A stretch of 64,000 nucleotides of DNA. Source: Streptomyces sp. NBC_01707 (GTDB lineage Bacteria; Actinomycetota; Actinomycetes; Streptomycetales; Streptomycetaceae). The notes under the pieces are model-generated. The model searched no databases. It was not told the DNA's origin and saw only the letters and a list, made by a program, of their open reading frames with translations. Where the stretch lies: the NCBI RefSeq assembly GCF_041438805.1, contig NZ_CP109190.1, positions 9,176,001 through 9,240,000 of the forward strand, in the 5' to 3' direction. Position 1 is the stretch's first letter. Each line of letters starts with the position of its first letter. The position numbers and the translations under genes were made by a program. Positions 18,619 to 27,303 of this stretch are shown here, piece by piece.

Positions 18619-18900
18619 TGACCGACCTCGGCACGGAGGGGACGATGGATGCGGCCGGCGGCCACGGGGGCGGCGACGCGGGATTGATGGACGCCTTCAT
18701 CGCCGTCGTCGCCACCGGAGACCCCGGTCTGGTGAAGTCCGAATCCCTCACCAGCCACCTGACCGTACCGGCCGCCGAACGTGCACGGCACGACAACACC
18801 GTCGAGGGCATACGGCCGCCCACCTGCCCGCGACCGCTCGGCTCTGCCTGGTGCGAAGGTGGTCGAGAGCGTCGGACATCATGAGCGGACCGGTGCTGGG

Positions 18901-19053
18901 GAGCGCCGCCCGATCCGGAGCACGCAGACGTCCGGGGCGGTGAGGCCGGCGCTCGGCAACGGGCGGCAGCAACGGAGCCACGCGCTCCCGGAGGTCGTCC
19001 GGAACAAGAGCAGCAACCACCCACACGGCCTCGCGATCAACAACGCAAGGCAC
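18901..19053 (-). pseudogene. IS5-family transposase, N-terminal remnant
   Basis: About 50 residues (ALVPDDLRERVAPLLPPVAERRPHRPGRLRAPDRAAL) match the N-terminus of IS5-type transposases, where LVPDxLWxxxxPLLP and HPGRxRxxDRxAL are standard. The frame then runs into unrelated sequence, so only the first exon-like piece survives. It may derive from an element related to the C-terminal relic about 3 kb to the left. Confidence 0.6.
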
Positions 19054-19088
19054 GACATCGCGGGCCCGACTCGCTCTGTAACGATCAG

Positions 19089-19466
19089 TCAGTCGGTGAT
19101 GGCGCCGACCTGCCGCTGTGGGGTGATCCTGACGACCACCCGCACCACCTCGGGTGGCGGTTCCGGGTACGTCTCACCCGCGCCGGGCCCCTCGTACCGC
19201 TCGGCCAGTGCGACGGCCGGCATCCGGCCCCGATCTTCGGTCACCGTCGCGGTACCGTGCGCCTCCCGGCATCGCAGCGGGTTGACCCGGTCGTGGATCG
19301 TCAGGCTCACCCGCGCGTCGCGCTCCACGTTGCTGACCTTGCGGCGGCCGGCTGCCGAAGAGAGAAGCAGGTCGTCGACGTCCCGGGCGACCCAGCCCTC
19401 GCCCGGGCTGTTGTCATCGCCTACCCTCTCGGCCCTGGCCGCCATCAACCAGAGGCAGGAATACAC
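19089..19466 (-). pseudogene. PPOX-class F420/FMN-dependent oxidoreductase, 5'-truncated
   Basis: The C-terminal three quarters match pyridoxamine-phosphate-oxidase-like F420 enzymes: WVARDVDDLLLSSAAGRRKVSNVERDARVSLTIHD, then GTATVTEDRGR and VRVVVRITPQRQVG. The normal first strand-helix unit of about 35 residues is missing and replaced by unrelated sequence (MYSCLWLMAARAERVGDD). It neighbours a transposase relic, which supports truncation by rearrangement. A short functional protein is possible but unlikely. Confidence 0.6.
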
Positions 19467-19624
19467 CCAGGTCGCACGAGAGTCTGTGACAGGGTCGGCT
19501 TCCGCATCCCGGCAAGCTTCGGCCTGATCACTTCTCTGAATCAGTGGCGGCCCGGACGAACAGGCGGGAGGGATGTTCGCGATTTTCTCGGCTCACCTCC
19601 GCGCCGGGAATTACTGTCGCGAGC

Positions 19625-20281
19625 ATGGTCGAACACGATGCCCTCAGTGTCTCTCGCGACGCCTACGATGCCGTTGCCCCTACTTACGCGCAGTTGTTCC
19701 GCGACGAGCTGCGTGACAGGCCTTTTGACCGCGCGATCTTGAGTGCCTTCGCCGAGGTCGTAAGCGCCAGTGGGGACGGTCAGGTCGCGGATCTGGGGTG
19801 CGGGCCCGGCCATATCACTGCCCATCTGGACAAGTTGGGTCTTCCCGTGTTCGGCGTTGATGCCTCTGCCGCGATGATCAAGTTGGCTCGAAATGCCTAT
19901 CCGGGCCTGCGGTTCGACACGGGCTCGATGGCGGCGTTGAACATCGCCGACGGCCTGCTGGACGGCGTACTCTCACGCTGGTCCATCATCCACACTCCGC
20001 CGCAAGAACTCCCCGTCGTCTTGGCGGAGTTCCACCGTGTGCTGGCACCGGGTGGCCACCTTCTGGTCGGCTTTTCGGCCAGCGATGATCCGTCTCGCCC
20101 GACGCAGGCCTTCGATCACGCAGTCGCGACGGCCTATCGGTGGTCGCCTGATCACCTTGCCGAGATGCTGCGCAAGTCCGGATTGGCCGAGGTGGCTCGG
20201 ATGGTTCGCGAGCCTCTGCCCACCGACCGACGGCAGTTCCAGGAGATTCACCTGCTCGCCCGCAAAGCCCAGAACGCCTGA
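19625..20281 (+). CDS. Class I SAM-dependent methyltransferase
   Basis: A 218-residue methyltransferase with motif I VADLGCGPGHITAHL (residues about 56-70), motif II VFGVDASAAMIKLAR, and the post-motif LDGVLSRWSIIHTPP, followed by FHRVLAPGGHLLVGF. ATG 19625 begins MVEHDALSVSRDAYDAVAPTYA, the usual N-terminus of this type. The substrate is unknown and no partner gene is evident. Confidence 0.87.
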   Translation: MVEHDALSVSRDAYDAVAPTYAQLFRDELRDRPFDRAILSAFAEVVSASGDGQVADLGCGPGHITAHLDKLGLPVFGVDASAAMIKLARNAYPGLRFDTGSMAALNIADGLLDGVLSRWSIIHTPPQELPVVLAEFHRVLAPGGHLLVGFSASDDPSRPTQAFDHAVATAYRWSPDHLAEMLRKSGLAEVARMVREPLPTDRRQFQEIHLLARKAQNA

Positions 20282-20400
20282 AGACGCTCGATCGGCACAC
20301 GCGCTCATCCCATGGTCCGGTTCTTCCTGGTCCGAACCGGTGCTCGCTGATCTCCGCTTCAGGTCACAGGCCTGCAGAGCCCGGCAGTTGTCCGTTGGTA

Positions 20401-20538
20401 GGCATGCCGGTCGCTCTGGGCGAGCCCATTCCGTGCGCCTGCGAGACCGACCTGTAATCCTTCGAACTCGCCGAGCCGGCCTTGGCGCTCGGCTTCGGCG
20501 ATACGAGCGATGAGGGTGTCGCGAATGTCGATCGGTCG
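20401..20538 (-). pseudogene. Decayed integrase/recombinase fragment
   Basis: A stretch of about 46 residues, RPIDIRDTLIARIAEAERQGRLGEFEGLQVGLAGARNGLAQ, resembles the C-terminal helical region of actinobacterial site-specific integrases or mobile element proteins, recalled as IAEAEREGWLGEVEGLQVSLAGA. Flanking sequence in the frame is unrelated. The identification rests on memory of that family only. Confidence 0.4.
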
Positions 20539-20900
20539 CCCCGCTGATCCGGGGGTCAGGTCGGTGCAGCGAGCATCTGACCGGCACCACATGATGGGCA
20601 CCACATACTCGAGTTGGGTGCCGGCGACACAGTCACCTGCATGGCACCTGGGCCACAGGCCAGAGGCTGCCGGCAACGCCGCAGCTCCGCTCCGCGACAC
20701 CGGCCGGTCTCCTCGGCCGGTGGGCCGGCGGACCCACCCGGCGCACGGCGAGCGGGTTGACGACGTGGTCGTCGGCCCGCAAGCGCCGGCTTCCTTCGAG
20801 GCTGATATCGCGCTGATGGAACAAGGACGTTACGCAGCACGGGATTTGACCGCAGCATTGACATGCTCAGGACTCGCCGCCACTCTGATGCCAGCTCGGA

Positions 20901-20916
20901 ATGCAACCGGTTGCAT
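20901..20916. promoter_or_regulatory. LacI-type operator, distal copy
   Basis: ATGCAACCGGTTGCAT is a perfect 16-bp palindrome with the central CG typical of LacI/GalR family sites. Its centre lies exactly 200 bp upstream of a second copy near the lacI-like gene. Confidence 0.75.
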
Positions 20917-21101
20917 CCCAGTATCTGTGGGTCGCATGCCGGAGGGGCGAGGTGTCCCCACGCTTCGTACGCCCCATCGACCCCCCAGTCGAGAGGACTT
21001 CCGGTGTTACAAGCCACAGGACACGGCCGCCGCCAAAGCGTTCGTGGAAGCAGATGCGGAGTCGAACCGATCACCTCCACCACCTCTTCGCCGACCATGT
21101 T

Positions 21102-21115
21102 TGCAACCGGTTGCA
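21102..21115. promoter_or_regulatory. LacI-type operator, proximal copy
   Basis: TGCAACCGGTTGCA, a perfect 14-bp palindrome, lies 117 bases before the start of the LacI family gene. Autoregulation is likely, and looping with the distal copy is possible. Confidence 0.8.
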
Positions 21116-21232
21116 CGATGAAAGGCGGTGCTGTCGGTGCGGGCTAGTGTGTGCACCTGACGAAGAGTTGGCCGGTTTCGGGCAGAGGTCGGCCGACCGT
21201 GCTTACGGCGGGCAAGGGAAGCAACCGTGGTC

Positions 21233-22222
21233 ATGACCATCCGTGACGTAGCCCAGGCCGCCGAGGTTCATGTCTCGACCGTCTCCCGGGCCTTTTCCGC
21301 CCCCCATCTGGTGAAGCGGGAAACCCGCGAACGGGTGCTCGCCATCGCCGCGGAACTGGGCTACCAGCCCAACGAGACCGCACGCGCTCTGACCACGGGC
21401 CGCACACGGAATCTGGGACTGATCGTCTCCGATATCGCCAACCCCTTCTTCCCGCCGCTCATCAAGGCTGCTCAGGCCTACGCGCGGGTCCGCGGCTACC
21501 AGGTCTTCGTCGCCGACACCGACGAGGACGCGGCCGTCGAGGAGGAACTGATCCAGACCCTGGCCCGCCAGGTGGACGGTGTGATCCTGGTCAGCCCCCG
21601 GCTGGCCAACGACGTCATCGGCCGGCTGGGCGGCGAGCTGCCTTTCGTGCTGGTCAACCGTTCCGTGGCGGGGCTCTCGGCCGTACTCATGGACGTGGCG
21701 AACGGTGCGGCCCTCGCGGTGGATCACCTCGCCGGGCTGGGCCACCGTCACCTGGCCCTGGTCTGCGGTCCCCGTGGTTCGTGGACCAGTGCGCAGATGC
21801 GACGGGCGGCCGGAAAGGCCGCCGCCGACCAGGGGGTCAGGCTGGACGTCCTCGGCCCCAATCCGCCGACCGAACACGGCGGCATCGCGGCAACGCCCGC
21901 CGTCCTGGGGACGGGCGCCACCGGGGTGATCGCCTACAACGACCTGGTCGCCATCGGGCTCATCGAAGGGCTCGACGGCCAGAACGTACGTGTGCCGCGG
22001 GACATCAGTGTGATCGGCGTGGACGACACCGTCGCCGGCAGGCTGAACCGCCCCCGACTCACCACCGTCGCCATGCCCACCGCGGCGGCGGGGCGCACGG
22101 CGGTCGATCTGTTGATCCAGGCTCTGGAGACCTCCGGTGAACCGGCAACGGCCCGGACCATGCTGGCGACATCGCTGGTCGTCAGGGACTCCACCGGCGC
22201 CCCGGAGCAACCGGCCGGCTGA
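21233..22222 (+). CDS. LacI family transcriptional regulator
   Basis: A 329-residue LacI/GalR regulator with HTH TIRDVAQAAEVHVSTVSRAFSAPHLVKRETRERVLAIAAELGYQPN, hinge ARALTTGRTRNLGLIVSDIANPFFPPL, and a periplasmic-binding-like sugar domain ending VIGVDDTVAGRLNRPRLTTVAMP. ATG 21233 is preferred over GTG 21227 because AAGGGAAG is then about 10 bases away. Its own promoter carries matching palindromes. The pectate lyase gene downstream on the same strand is a candidate target for pectin-derived sugar control, although that promoter holds a different palindrome. Confidence 0.9.
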   Translation: MTIRDVAQAAEVHVSTVSRAFSAPHLVKRETRERVLAIAAELGYQPNETARALTTGRTRNLGLIVSDIANPFFPPLIKAAQAYARVRGYQVFVADTDEDAAVEEELIQTLARQVDGVILVSPRLANDVIGRLGGELPFVLVNRSVAGLSAVLMDVANGAALAVDHLAGLGHRHLALVCGPRGSWTSAQMRRAAGKAAADQGVRLDVLGPNPPTEHGGIAATPAVLGTGATGVIAYNDLVAIGLIEGLDGQNVRVPRDISVIGVDDTVAGRLNRPRLTTVAMPTAAAGRTAVDLLIQALETSGEPATARTMLATSLVVRDSTGAPEQPAG

Positions 22223-22251
22223 TCCTTCGTCTCAACTTCTTGACGAGCCAA

Positions 22252-22274
22252 AGCGGGTGACGTACCGTCACCGC
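22252..22274 (+). terminator. Hairpin after lacI (terminator or operator)
   Basis: GGTGACG-TAC-CGTCACC has perfect 7-bp arms, extendable by AGC/GCT with one bulged G, 34 bases after the lacI homolog stop codon. It lacks a T-run, so an operator role is also possible. Confidence 0.4.
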
Positions 22275-22290
22275 TGTTCACATACACGAA

Positions 22291-22324
22291 CCCGATTCTC
22301 ATACAAGAATTCTTGTGAATCGGG
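22291..22324. promoter_or_regulatory. Nested palindrome in the pectate lyase leader
   Basis: Outer arms CCCGATTC (22291-22298) and GAATCGGG (22317-22324) enclose a perfect inner palindrome ACAAGAATTCTTGT (22303-22316). The site lies 135 bases before the pectate lyase start and is AT-rich. It could be an operator of a dimeric regulator or an RNA hairpin in the leader. Confidence 0.6.
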
Positions 22325-22458
22325 AACGGCCTTCACGCATGCATCTGGGCCGACCGGCGACCTGCCAGGCAACAGGTCGGCAGCCTCGACGGCCCGCCGA
22401 AATGAGCACGGTACGTAGCAGCAACACCCAGCATTCGACAACGAAAGGTGAGGCGAGG

Positions 22459-24006
22459 ATGAGACGACCAGTCGCACTACGACTCAATGCGGCGCTGGCC
22501 ACGATGGCCCTTGCGGCCGCGACCGGTCTGGTCATGTCGATGCCCGAGGCGTCGGCGGCAACCGGTAGCGCCACCGGCTACGCGACCCAGAACGGTGGGA
22601 CCACCGGCGGTACGGGTGGCCAGACGGTGCGGGCCACCACGGGGACCGCGATCCATGCGGCCCTGTGCAGCCGGGCCAGCAGCAGTACCCCGATCACCAT
22701 CGAGGTCGAGGGGACCATCAACCACGGCAACACTGCCAAGGTGTCGGGCGACAGTTGCAACACCGCCGCCGGCGTGATCGAACTCAAGCAGATCAGCAAT
22801 GTCACGATCGTCGGCGTCGGCAGCGGAGCGGTCTTCGATCAGCTGGGCATCCACATCCGCGAGTCCAGCAACATCATCATTCAGAACGTGACCGTCCGGA
22901 ACGTCAAGAAATCGGGCTCACCCACGTCCAACGGTGGTGACGCCATCGGCATGGAGAGCGACGTCCGCAACGTCTGGGTCGACCACACCACGCTCGAGGC
23001 GTCGGGTGGGGAGTCCGAAGGGTTCGACGGCCTCTTCGACATGAAGGACAACACCCAGTACGTGACCCTGTCCTACAGCATCCTGCGCAACTCCGGCCGC
23101 GGGGGCCTCGTCGGATCCAGCGAGACCGAACTCTCGAACGGCTTCATCACGTACCACCACAACCTGTACGAGAACATCGACTCCCGCACCCCCTTGCTGC
23201 GCGGCGGTATAGCGCACATCTACAACAACTACTACGTGAAGCTCAACGAATCCGGCATCAACTCCCGAGCCGGCGCCCGCGCCAAGGTGGACAACAACTA
23301 CTTCAAGGACTCCAAGGACGTCCTGGGCACCTTCTACACCGACGCGGCCGGCTACTGGCAGGTCAGCGGGAACACCTTCGACAACGTGACCTGGTCCAGC
23401 CCCGGCAGCGAGAACAACCCCGCCGGCCCCAACCCCCAGTCCAACACCACTGTCAGCATCCCTTACTCCTACAACCTCGATGCGGCCAGTTGTGTGCCGG
23501 ACATCGTGACGCAGACGGCAGGCGCCAACAAGGGGCTGCAGGTGTCGAACGGCAACTGCTCGCCGCAGACCCCGACCCCGACACCGACCACCCCCACGCC
23601 CGACCCCACCACTCCCACACCGGACCCGACCCAGCCCGGCGGGACCAACCTCAGCATCGGCGCCGGCTCCGACGGCTCCGGCAAGGCCGGAGGGACGAGC
23701 TTCGGCAACGTGCGCGACGGTGACATGAGCACGTACTGGTCGCCGGCCGGCTCGACCGGTTCCATCTCGATCAAGTGGGCTTCCTCCACTGCCGTATCCA
23801 GGATCAACATCCGGGAGGGGTCAGGCTCCGAGGGCAGCATCGGATCGTGGAGGGTGGTCAACGGTGACACCGGCGCAGTCCTGACGTCCGGCAGTGGTGC
23901 GGGTGTCATCGCGGTTCCCCGGACCTCGCTGAGCAAGATCACTTTCGAGATCGTCAGCTCGACGGGCACACCGAAGATCGCCGAGTACGAGACCTACGCC
24001 GGGTAG
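22459..24006 (+). CDS. Secreted pectate lyase (PL1) with C-terminal carbohydrate-binding-like domain
   Basis: A 515-residue exported enzyme that cleaves pectate by beta-elimination. Residues 1-33 are a signal peptide ending MPEASA. The beta-helix catalytic domain has DAIGMESDVRNVWVDHTTLE, GFDGLFDMKDNTQYVTLSYSIL, FITYHHNLYENIDSRTPLLRGGIAHIYNNYY, the PL1 signature with vWvDH and the catalytic Arg region. A Pro-Thr linker of about 25 residues (about 370-395) leads to a domain of about 115 residues (DMSTYWSPAGSTGSISIKW, INIREG) like F5/8-type binding modules found on Streptomyces pectate lyases. ATG 22459 follows AGGCGAGG. A perfect 11-bp hairpin terminates it. Confidence 0.93.
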   Translation: MRRPVALRLNAALATMALAAATGLVMSMPEASAATGSATGYATQNGGTTGGTGGQTVRATTGTAIHAALCSRASSSTPITIEVEGTINHGNTAKVSGDSCNTAAGVIELKQISNVTIVGVGSGAVFDQLGIHIRESSNIIIQNVTVRNVKKSGSPTSNGGDAIGMESDVRNVWVDHTTLEASGGESEGFDGLFDMKDNTQYVTLSYSILRNSGRGGLVGSSETELSNGFITYHHNLYENIDSRTPLLRGGIAHIYNNYYVKLNESGINSRAGARAKVDNNYFKDSKDVLGTFYTDAAGYWQVSGNTFDNVTWSSPGSENNPAGPNPQSNTTVSIPYSYNLDAASCVPDIVTQTAGANKGLQVSNGNCSPQTPTPTPTTPTPDPTTPTPDPTQPGGTNLSIGAGSDGSGKAGGTSFGNVRDGDMSTYWSPAGSTGSISIKWASSTAVSRINIREGSGSEGSIGSWRVVNGDTGAVLTSGSGAGVIAVPRTSLSKITFEIVSSTGTPKIAEYETYAG

Positions 24007-24066
24007 CGGCGCGCGGTCCCGTCGTCCGTCCGGGGGCCGGCTTCCCCGGACACGCCGGGCAACAGC

Positions 24067-24098
24067 AACGGGGGCCGTCGCGTGCGGCGGCCCCCGTT
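24067..24098 (+). terminator. Hairpin terminator after pectate lyase
   Basis: Perfect 11-bp arms AACGGGGGCCG / CGGCCCCCGTT with a 10-base loop, 60 bases after the stop codon. Confidence 0.8.
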
Positions 24099-24287
24099 CA
24101 GGTCGATTCGCACACTCGGGTATCCGCCGCCGCAGATGGGAACCGTCGGAGTTCTGCGCGTGGAGAACTCTTGGCCTGTCGGGCCGTGAGACATCGGTGC
24201 TCACGCTGCCGGTCGGCTGCCGGAGTCAGGGTCGATTACATTCGCACGATCGAAGACGTTGATGGTTCGGGCATTGAGGAGTCGTTG

Positions 24288-25475
24288 ATGGACCACCCGG
24301 ATCCGCAGTATGTGGCACGCCTGGCCACGTACGGATCTGTTTCCACGCACCTGTCGCTGCTCAGCGACCATCGACTCGGCGAAGTCGTGGCCGCCGCCAC
24401 CCCGCTCGGGTCCGGTATCGGGGGCAGGTCGGCGGAGCTCGAGGTCGGCGGGACCCGAGTCTTCGTCAAGCGAGTCCCTCTGACGGACATCGAGATGTGG
24501 CCGGAGAACCTACGGTCGACGGCGAACCACTTCGGCCTGCCGATGTTCTATCAGTACGGGGTGGGCTCAGCCGGCTTCGGGGCCTGGCGCGAGCTGGCCG
24601 TGCACACGATGACCACCAACTGGGTCCTCGGGAACGAGTACGAGGGCTTTCCGCTGATGTACCACTGGCGAGTCCTGCCGGACTCTCCTCCCCGGGGATT
24701 CGCCGACGCATTCGGGAGCATCGACGGGGCGGTCGCGCACTGGGAGGGCTCGTCAGCCGTGCGGGAGCGGCTGGAGGCCCTCGGCCGGTCCTCCTACAGT
24801 CTTGTGCTCCTCCTGGAACACGTCCCGCACACACTTGCCGCGTGGCTGGGCGAGCAACGGAAGGCCGCTCCGGATGGCGAAGACGGCCTGACGCACGCGT
24901 GGGCTGAAGAAGCGCTGACGCGCGGAGCCGCCTTCATGAGCTCCCGCGGACTCGTCCACTTCGATGCCCACTTCGACAACGTCCTGACCGACGGCCGGTC
25001 GATCTACTTCGCGGACTTCGGTCTCGCTCTGAGCTCCGGGTTCGAACTCTCTCAGGAGGAATTCGAGTTCCTCACCGCCCATCTCGCGTATGACAGTTGC
25101 TACGTCGCGAACCACCTGCTGCGCCACCATCTGCCCGACGGCCTGCGCGGCGAGGTGGAGCACGAGGTGTTTCTGCGCAACTGGATCGCAGGTGAAAGGT
25201 CCGAGAGGATCCCGCCCGCGATCGCGGCGATCATCGACCGGCACGCCCGGGCTGCCGTTGTGCTGGACGGGTTCCACCGCCGGCTGCTCACGGTGAGCAA
25301 ACGGACGTCGTATCCGGCCGCCGACATCGAACGGGTCAGGTCGGGTGGTCGTTCAGCGCGGTGGAGCCAGGTGGGATCGGTGGGTGTTCACAGGCCAGGT
25401 CGCATTGATCTCGGCGACGAGGGGGCGTCGGCCTCTGCCTCGAGCTGTCTGGAGCCGAGCGAGCCGCTGCGGTGA
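24288..25475 (+). CDS. Protein kinase-like / phosphotransferase-fold protein
   Basis: A 395-residue protein with the kinase-fold catalytic core. RVFVKRVPL near residue 65 gives the ATP-anchoring Lys, VHFDAHFDN (residues 223-231) is an HxDxxxDN catalytic loop, and FADFGLAL (Asp243) is the metal-binding DFG. The glycine-rich loop is only partly visible (GSGIGGRSAELEVG). It resembles uncharacterised serine/threonine kinase-like proteins of Streptomyces. No lantibiotic or toxin gene adjoins it. The last 50 residues are low in similarity to the fold and may be an extension. Confidence 0.7.
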   Translation: MDHPDPQYVARLATYGSVSTHLSLLSDHRLGEVVAAATPLGSGIGGRSAELEVGGTRVFVKRVPLTDIEMWPENLRSTANHFGLPMFYQYGVGSAGFGAWRELAVHTMTTNWVLGNEYEGFPLMYHWRVLPDSPPRGFADAFGSIDGAVAHWEGSSAVRERLEALGRSSYSLVLLLEHVPHTLAAWLGEQRKAAPDGEDGLTHAWAEEALTRGAAFMSSRGLVHFDAHFDNVLTDGRSIYFADFGLALSSGFELSQEEFEFLTAHLAYDSCYVANHLLRHHLPDGLRGEVEHEVFLRNWIAGERSERIPPAIAAIIDRHARAAVVLDGFHRRLLTVSKRTSYPAADIERVRSGGRSARWSQVGSVGVHRPGRIDLGDEGASASASSCLEPSEPLR

Positions 25476-25577
25476 CAGCGTTCCGGTCGCTTCCGCATGC
25501 CGTGCCCAATGCGTGCCGAACATCCCCGTGTGGGGACGGCGTTGCTCGCTCCTCCCGGCCGATGGGTGGCGGCCAGG

Positions 25578-26780
25578 TCACAGGCGGACGACGACCACGG
25601 CCGTGTCATCGGTGGCGGAGCTGAGGTCGATGAGTGCATCTGCCAGTGCTTCGACCTCGCCGTTGCCATGGCGAGCCAGATGGTCGGCGAGGCGCTGCAG
25701 TCCTTGGTCGATGTCCTCTCCGCGGCGCTCGATCAGCCCGTCGGTGTACAGGACGAGCGTGGCGCCGTCGGCGTAGGTGGTGGAGGCCTGGGGCCTGGGG
25801 GTGTGTTCCATGCTGGCCCCCAACGGCGGGTCGGTCGCCTGGTCGAGGAAGCGCACGGTGCCGTCGGGGTCGGCCAGGGCCGGAGGCGGGTGGCCGGCGC
25901 TGCTGTAGGTGATGCGGTGGTCGGCCCAGGCGATGATGGTCTGCACCGCGGTGGTGGACAGGGCACCGTCAACGGAACGGGCATACATGTCGAGTCCGTC
26001 GAGGGCCGATGCGGGGCCGCCCACTACGCGGATGGCGGCGCTGAGGGCGCTGCGCAACTGGCCCATGACGCCCGCCGCGGCCAGGCCGTGCCCGACGACG
26101 TCGCCGACGGCCACGGCGTACTTGCCGTTGGGGAGCTGGGTCACGTCGTACCAGTCTCCGCAGACGTTGAGGGCGTGGACAGCGGGGCGGTAGCGGACCG
26201 CTGCCTGGTGGTGGGCGAGGGCTTGGGGGGCGGGCAGCATCGAGTCCTGGAGCGCGAGGGCGATTTGTCGTTCGCGGGCGTTGGTCTGGCGCAGTCGCTC
26301 GTTGACCTGCTGCAATTCGCGGGAGCGGGCGTACAGCTCGAGTTTCATCTGGCGACTCTGATGATCGGCGTCCGGGCCGCCGGCGCGGACGAGGTCGGTG
26401 ATTTCCTCGAGGCGGTGCACGATCAGCGCGACCTGACCGTCGGAGTCCAGGACAGGGGCATTGATCGGGCTCCAGTAGCGCTCTGCGAACACTCCCGGCC
26501 GGTCCGGCTCCTCCAAGTCGTGGCGGATAGGGCCCGCCACGTCCTGGTCGTGGCTCTCCAGAACCCGGCGCAGTGACGCCTTCAGGTCCTCCATCTCGGA
26601 TTCGTCGTCCTGTGGGAAGGCATCGAACACGTACTGGCCTATGAGCTCGTCGCGGTTGCGAGCAACCAGATTCTGATAAGACCTGTTCGCGTCCAGAATG
26701 ACGAGCACGGAATTGAGCACCAGCATTGCGCTGGGTGACGCCTCGAAGATGGCGTGGTAGTCGATCCCCGGTTCTCTCAC
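25578..26780 (-). CDS. PAS-PP2C (RsbU/SpoIIE-type) serine phosphatase
   Basis: A 400-residue signalling phosphatase. The N-terminal PAS domain (DYHAIFEASPSAMLVLNSVLVILDANRSYQNLV, residues 7-130) is followed by a coiled linker (ELYARSRELQQVNERLRQTNARERQIALALQDSMLP) and a SpoIIE phosphatase domain with metal-binding GDWYDV, VGDVVGHG and TDGLIER plus DDTAVVVVRL. Such proteins dephosphorylate anti-anti-sigma factors. No anti-sigma partner is adjacent, so the target is unknown. Confidence 0.9.
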   Translation of the reverse strand: MREPGIDYHAIFEASPSAMLVLNSVLVILDANRSYQNLVARNRDELIGQYVFDAFPQDDESEMEDLKASLRRVLESHDQDVAGPIRHDLEEPDRPGVFAERYWSPINAPVLDSDGQVALIVHRLEEITDLVRAGGPDADHQSRQMKLELYARSRELQQVNERLRQTNARERQIALALQDSMLPAPQALAHHQAAVRYRPAVHALNVCGDWYDVTQLPNGKYAVAVGDVVGHGLAAAGVMGQLRSALSAAIRVVGGPASALDGLDMYARSVDGALSTTAVQTIIAWADHRITYSSAGHPPPALADPDGTVRFLDQATDPPLGASMEHTPRPQASTTYADGATLVLYTDGLIERRGEDIDQGLQRLADHLARHGNGEVEALADALIDLSSATDDTAVVVVRL

Positions 26781-27303
26781 GGCATACCCCGGACACGTTG
26801 GCGATCGAGTCCGCTATTCATGCTCACTTGGTTCAGTATGCTGTTGGGCTTCCGTGGTCGCCTGTCGGCCGCGGATGTCTGCCGTCACAGGTTTGAGCCG
26901 CCGGGCACGTCATGGTCCGTACCCGGCGAGAATCTCCGTCCACCGCAGAACTCGGGCATCTCGGCAGATGCTGTGTGCGGTGCTGGACGGCCATGTTGTT
27001 GACGAGTCCCTCATCTCCCCGGAGCCGGTGCGCCGGGGAGACAGGCGGCGGCCTCCCGGATTCCTGTCTCATGTCGAGGTGCATGCGGACCTCCACATGA
27101 TCGCGAGCGTCTCTACGGACTGCGTCGGCGTCCGCCGGAGTGGACCGCCGGATCCACGTCCGCAGCGGAACGCTTCGCTGGGTACTCGGCGAGCGCGTTC
27201 TCATCCTCGAACCGGGTGACGCTGCCGGGTTCGACACCCGCAGGCCGCGGGCCCTCATGCGTTCACACCGCACGCTTTGCGTATGGAGCATATAGTCTTG
27301 CTC
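26781..27303. other. Intergenic region, no gene seen
   Basis: About 520 bases between the divergent phosphatase and Xre genes. No supported frame is present. The last 30 bases hold an AT-rich promoter-like element and a TTGCGTAT motif shared with the methyltransferase promoter. Confidence 0.4.
27276..27288. promoter_or_regulatory. TTTGCGTATGGAG motif at the Xre promoter
   Basis: TTTGCGTATGGAG lies 15 bases before the Xre start and overlaps the promoter-like CATATAGTC. A related 13-base motif occurs twice before the downstream methyltransferase gene, suggesting a shared operator of the Xre protein. Confidence 0.4.

Larger units (their letters stand above)
20282..21232. other. Gene-poor region with a recombinase-like relic and two LacI-type operators
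   Basis: About 950 bases without an intact gene. It contains a short decayed reading frame on the minus strand (listed separately) and two copies of a TGCAACCGGTTGCA palindrome. A gene formerly divergent from lacI may have been lost here (inference). Confidence 0.5.

Noticed and set aside
23565..23640. Short tandem repeats resembling a CRISPR or minisatellite
   Set aside because: They encode the Pro-Thr linker of the pectate lyase and have no spacer architecture.
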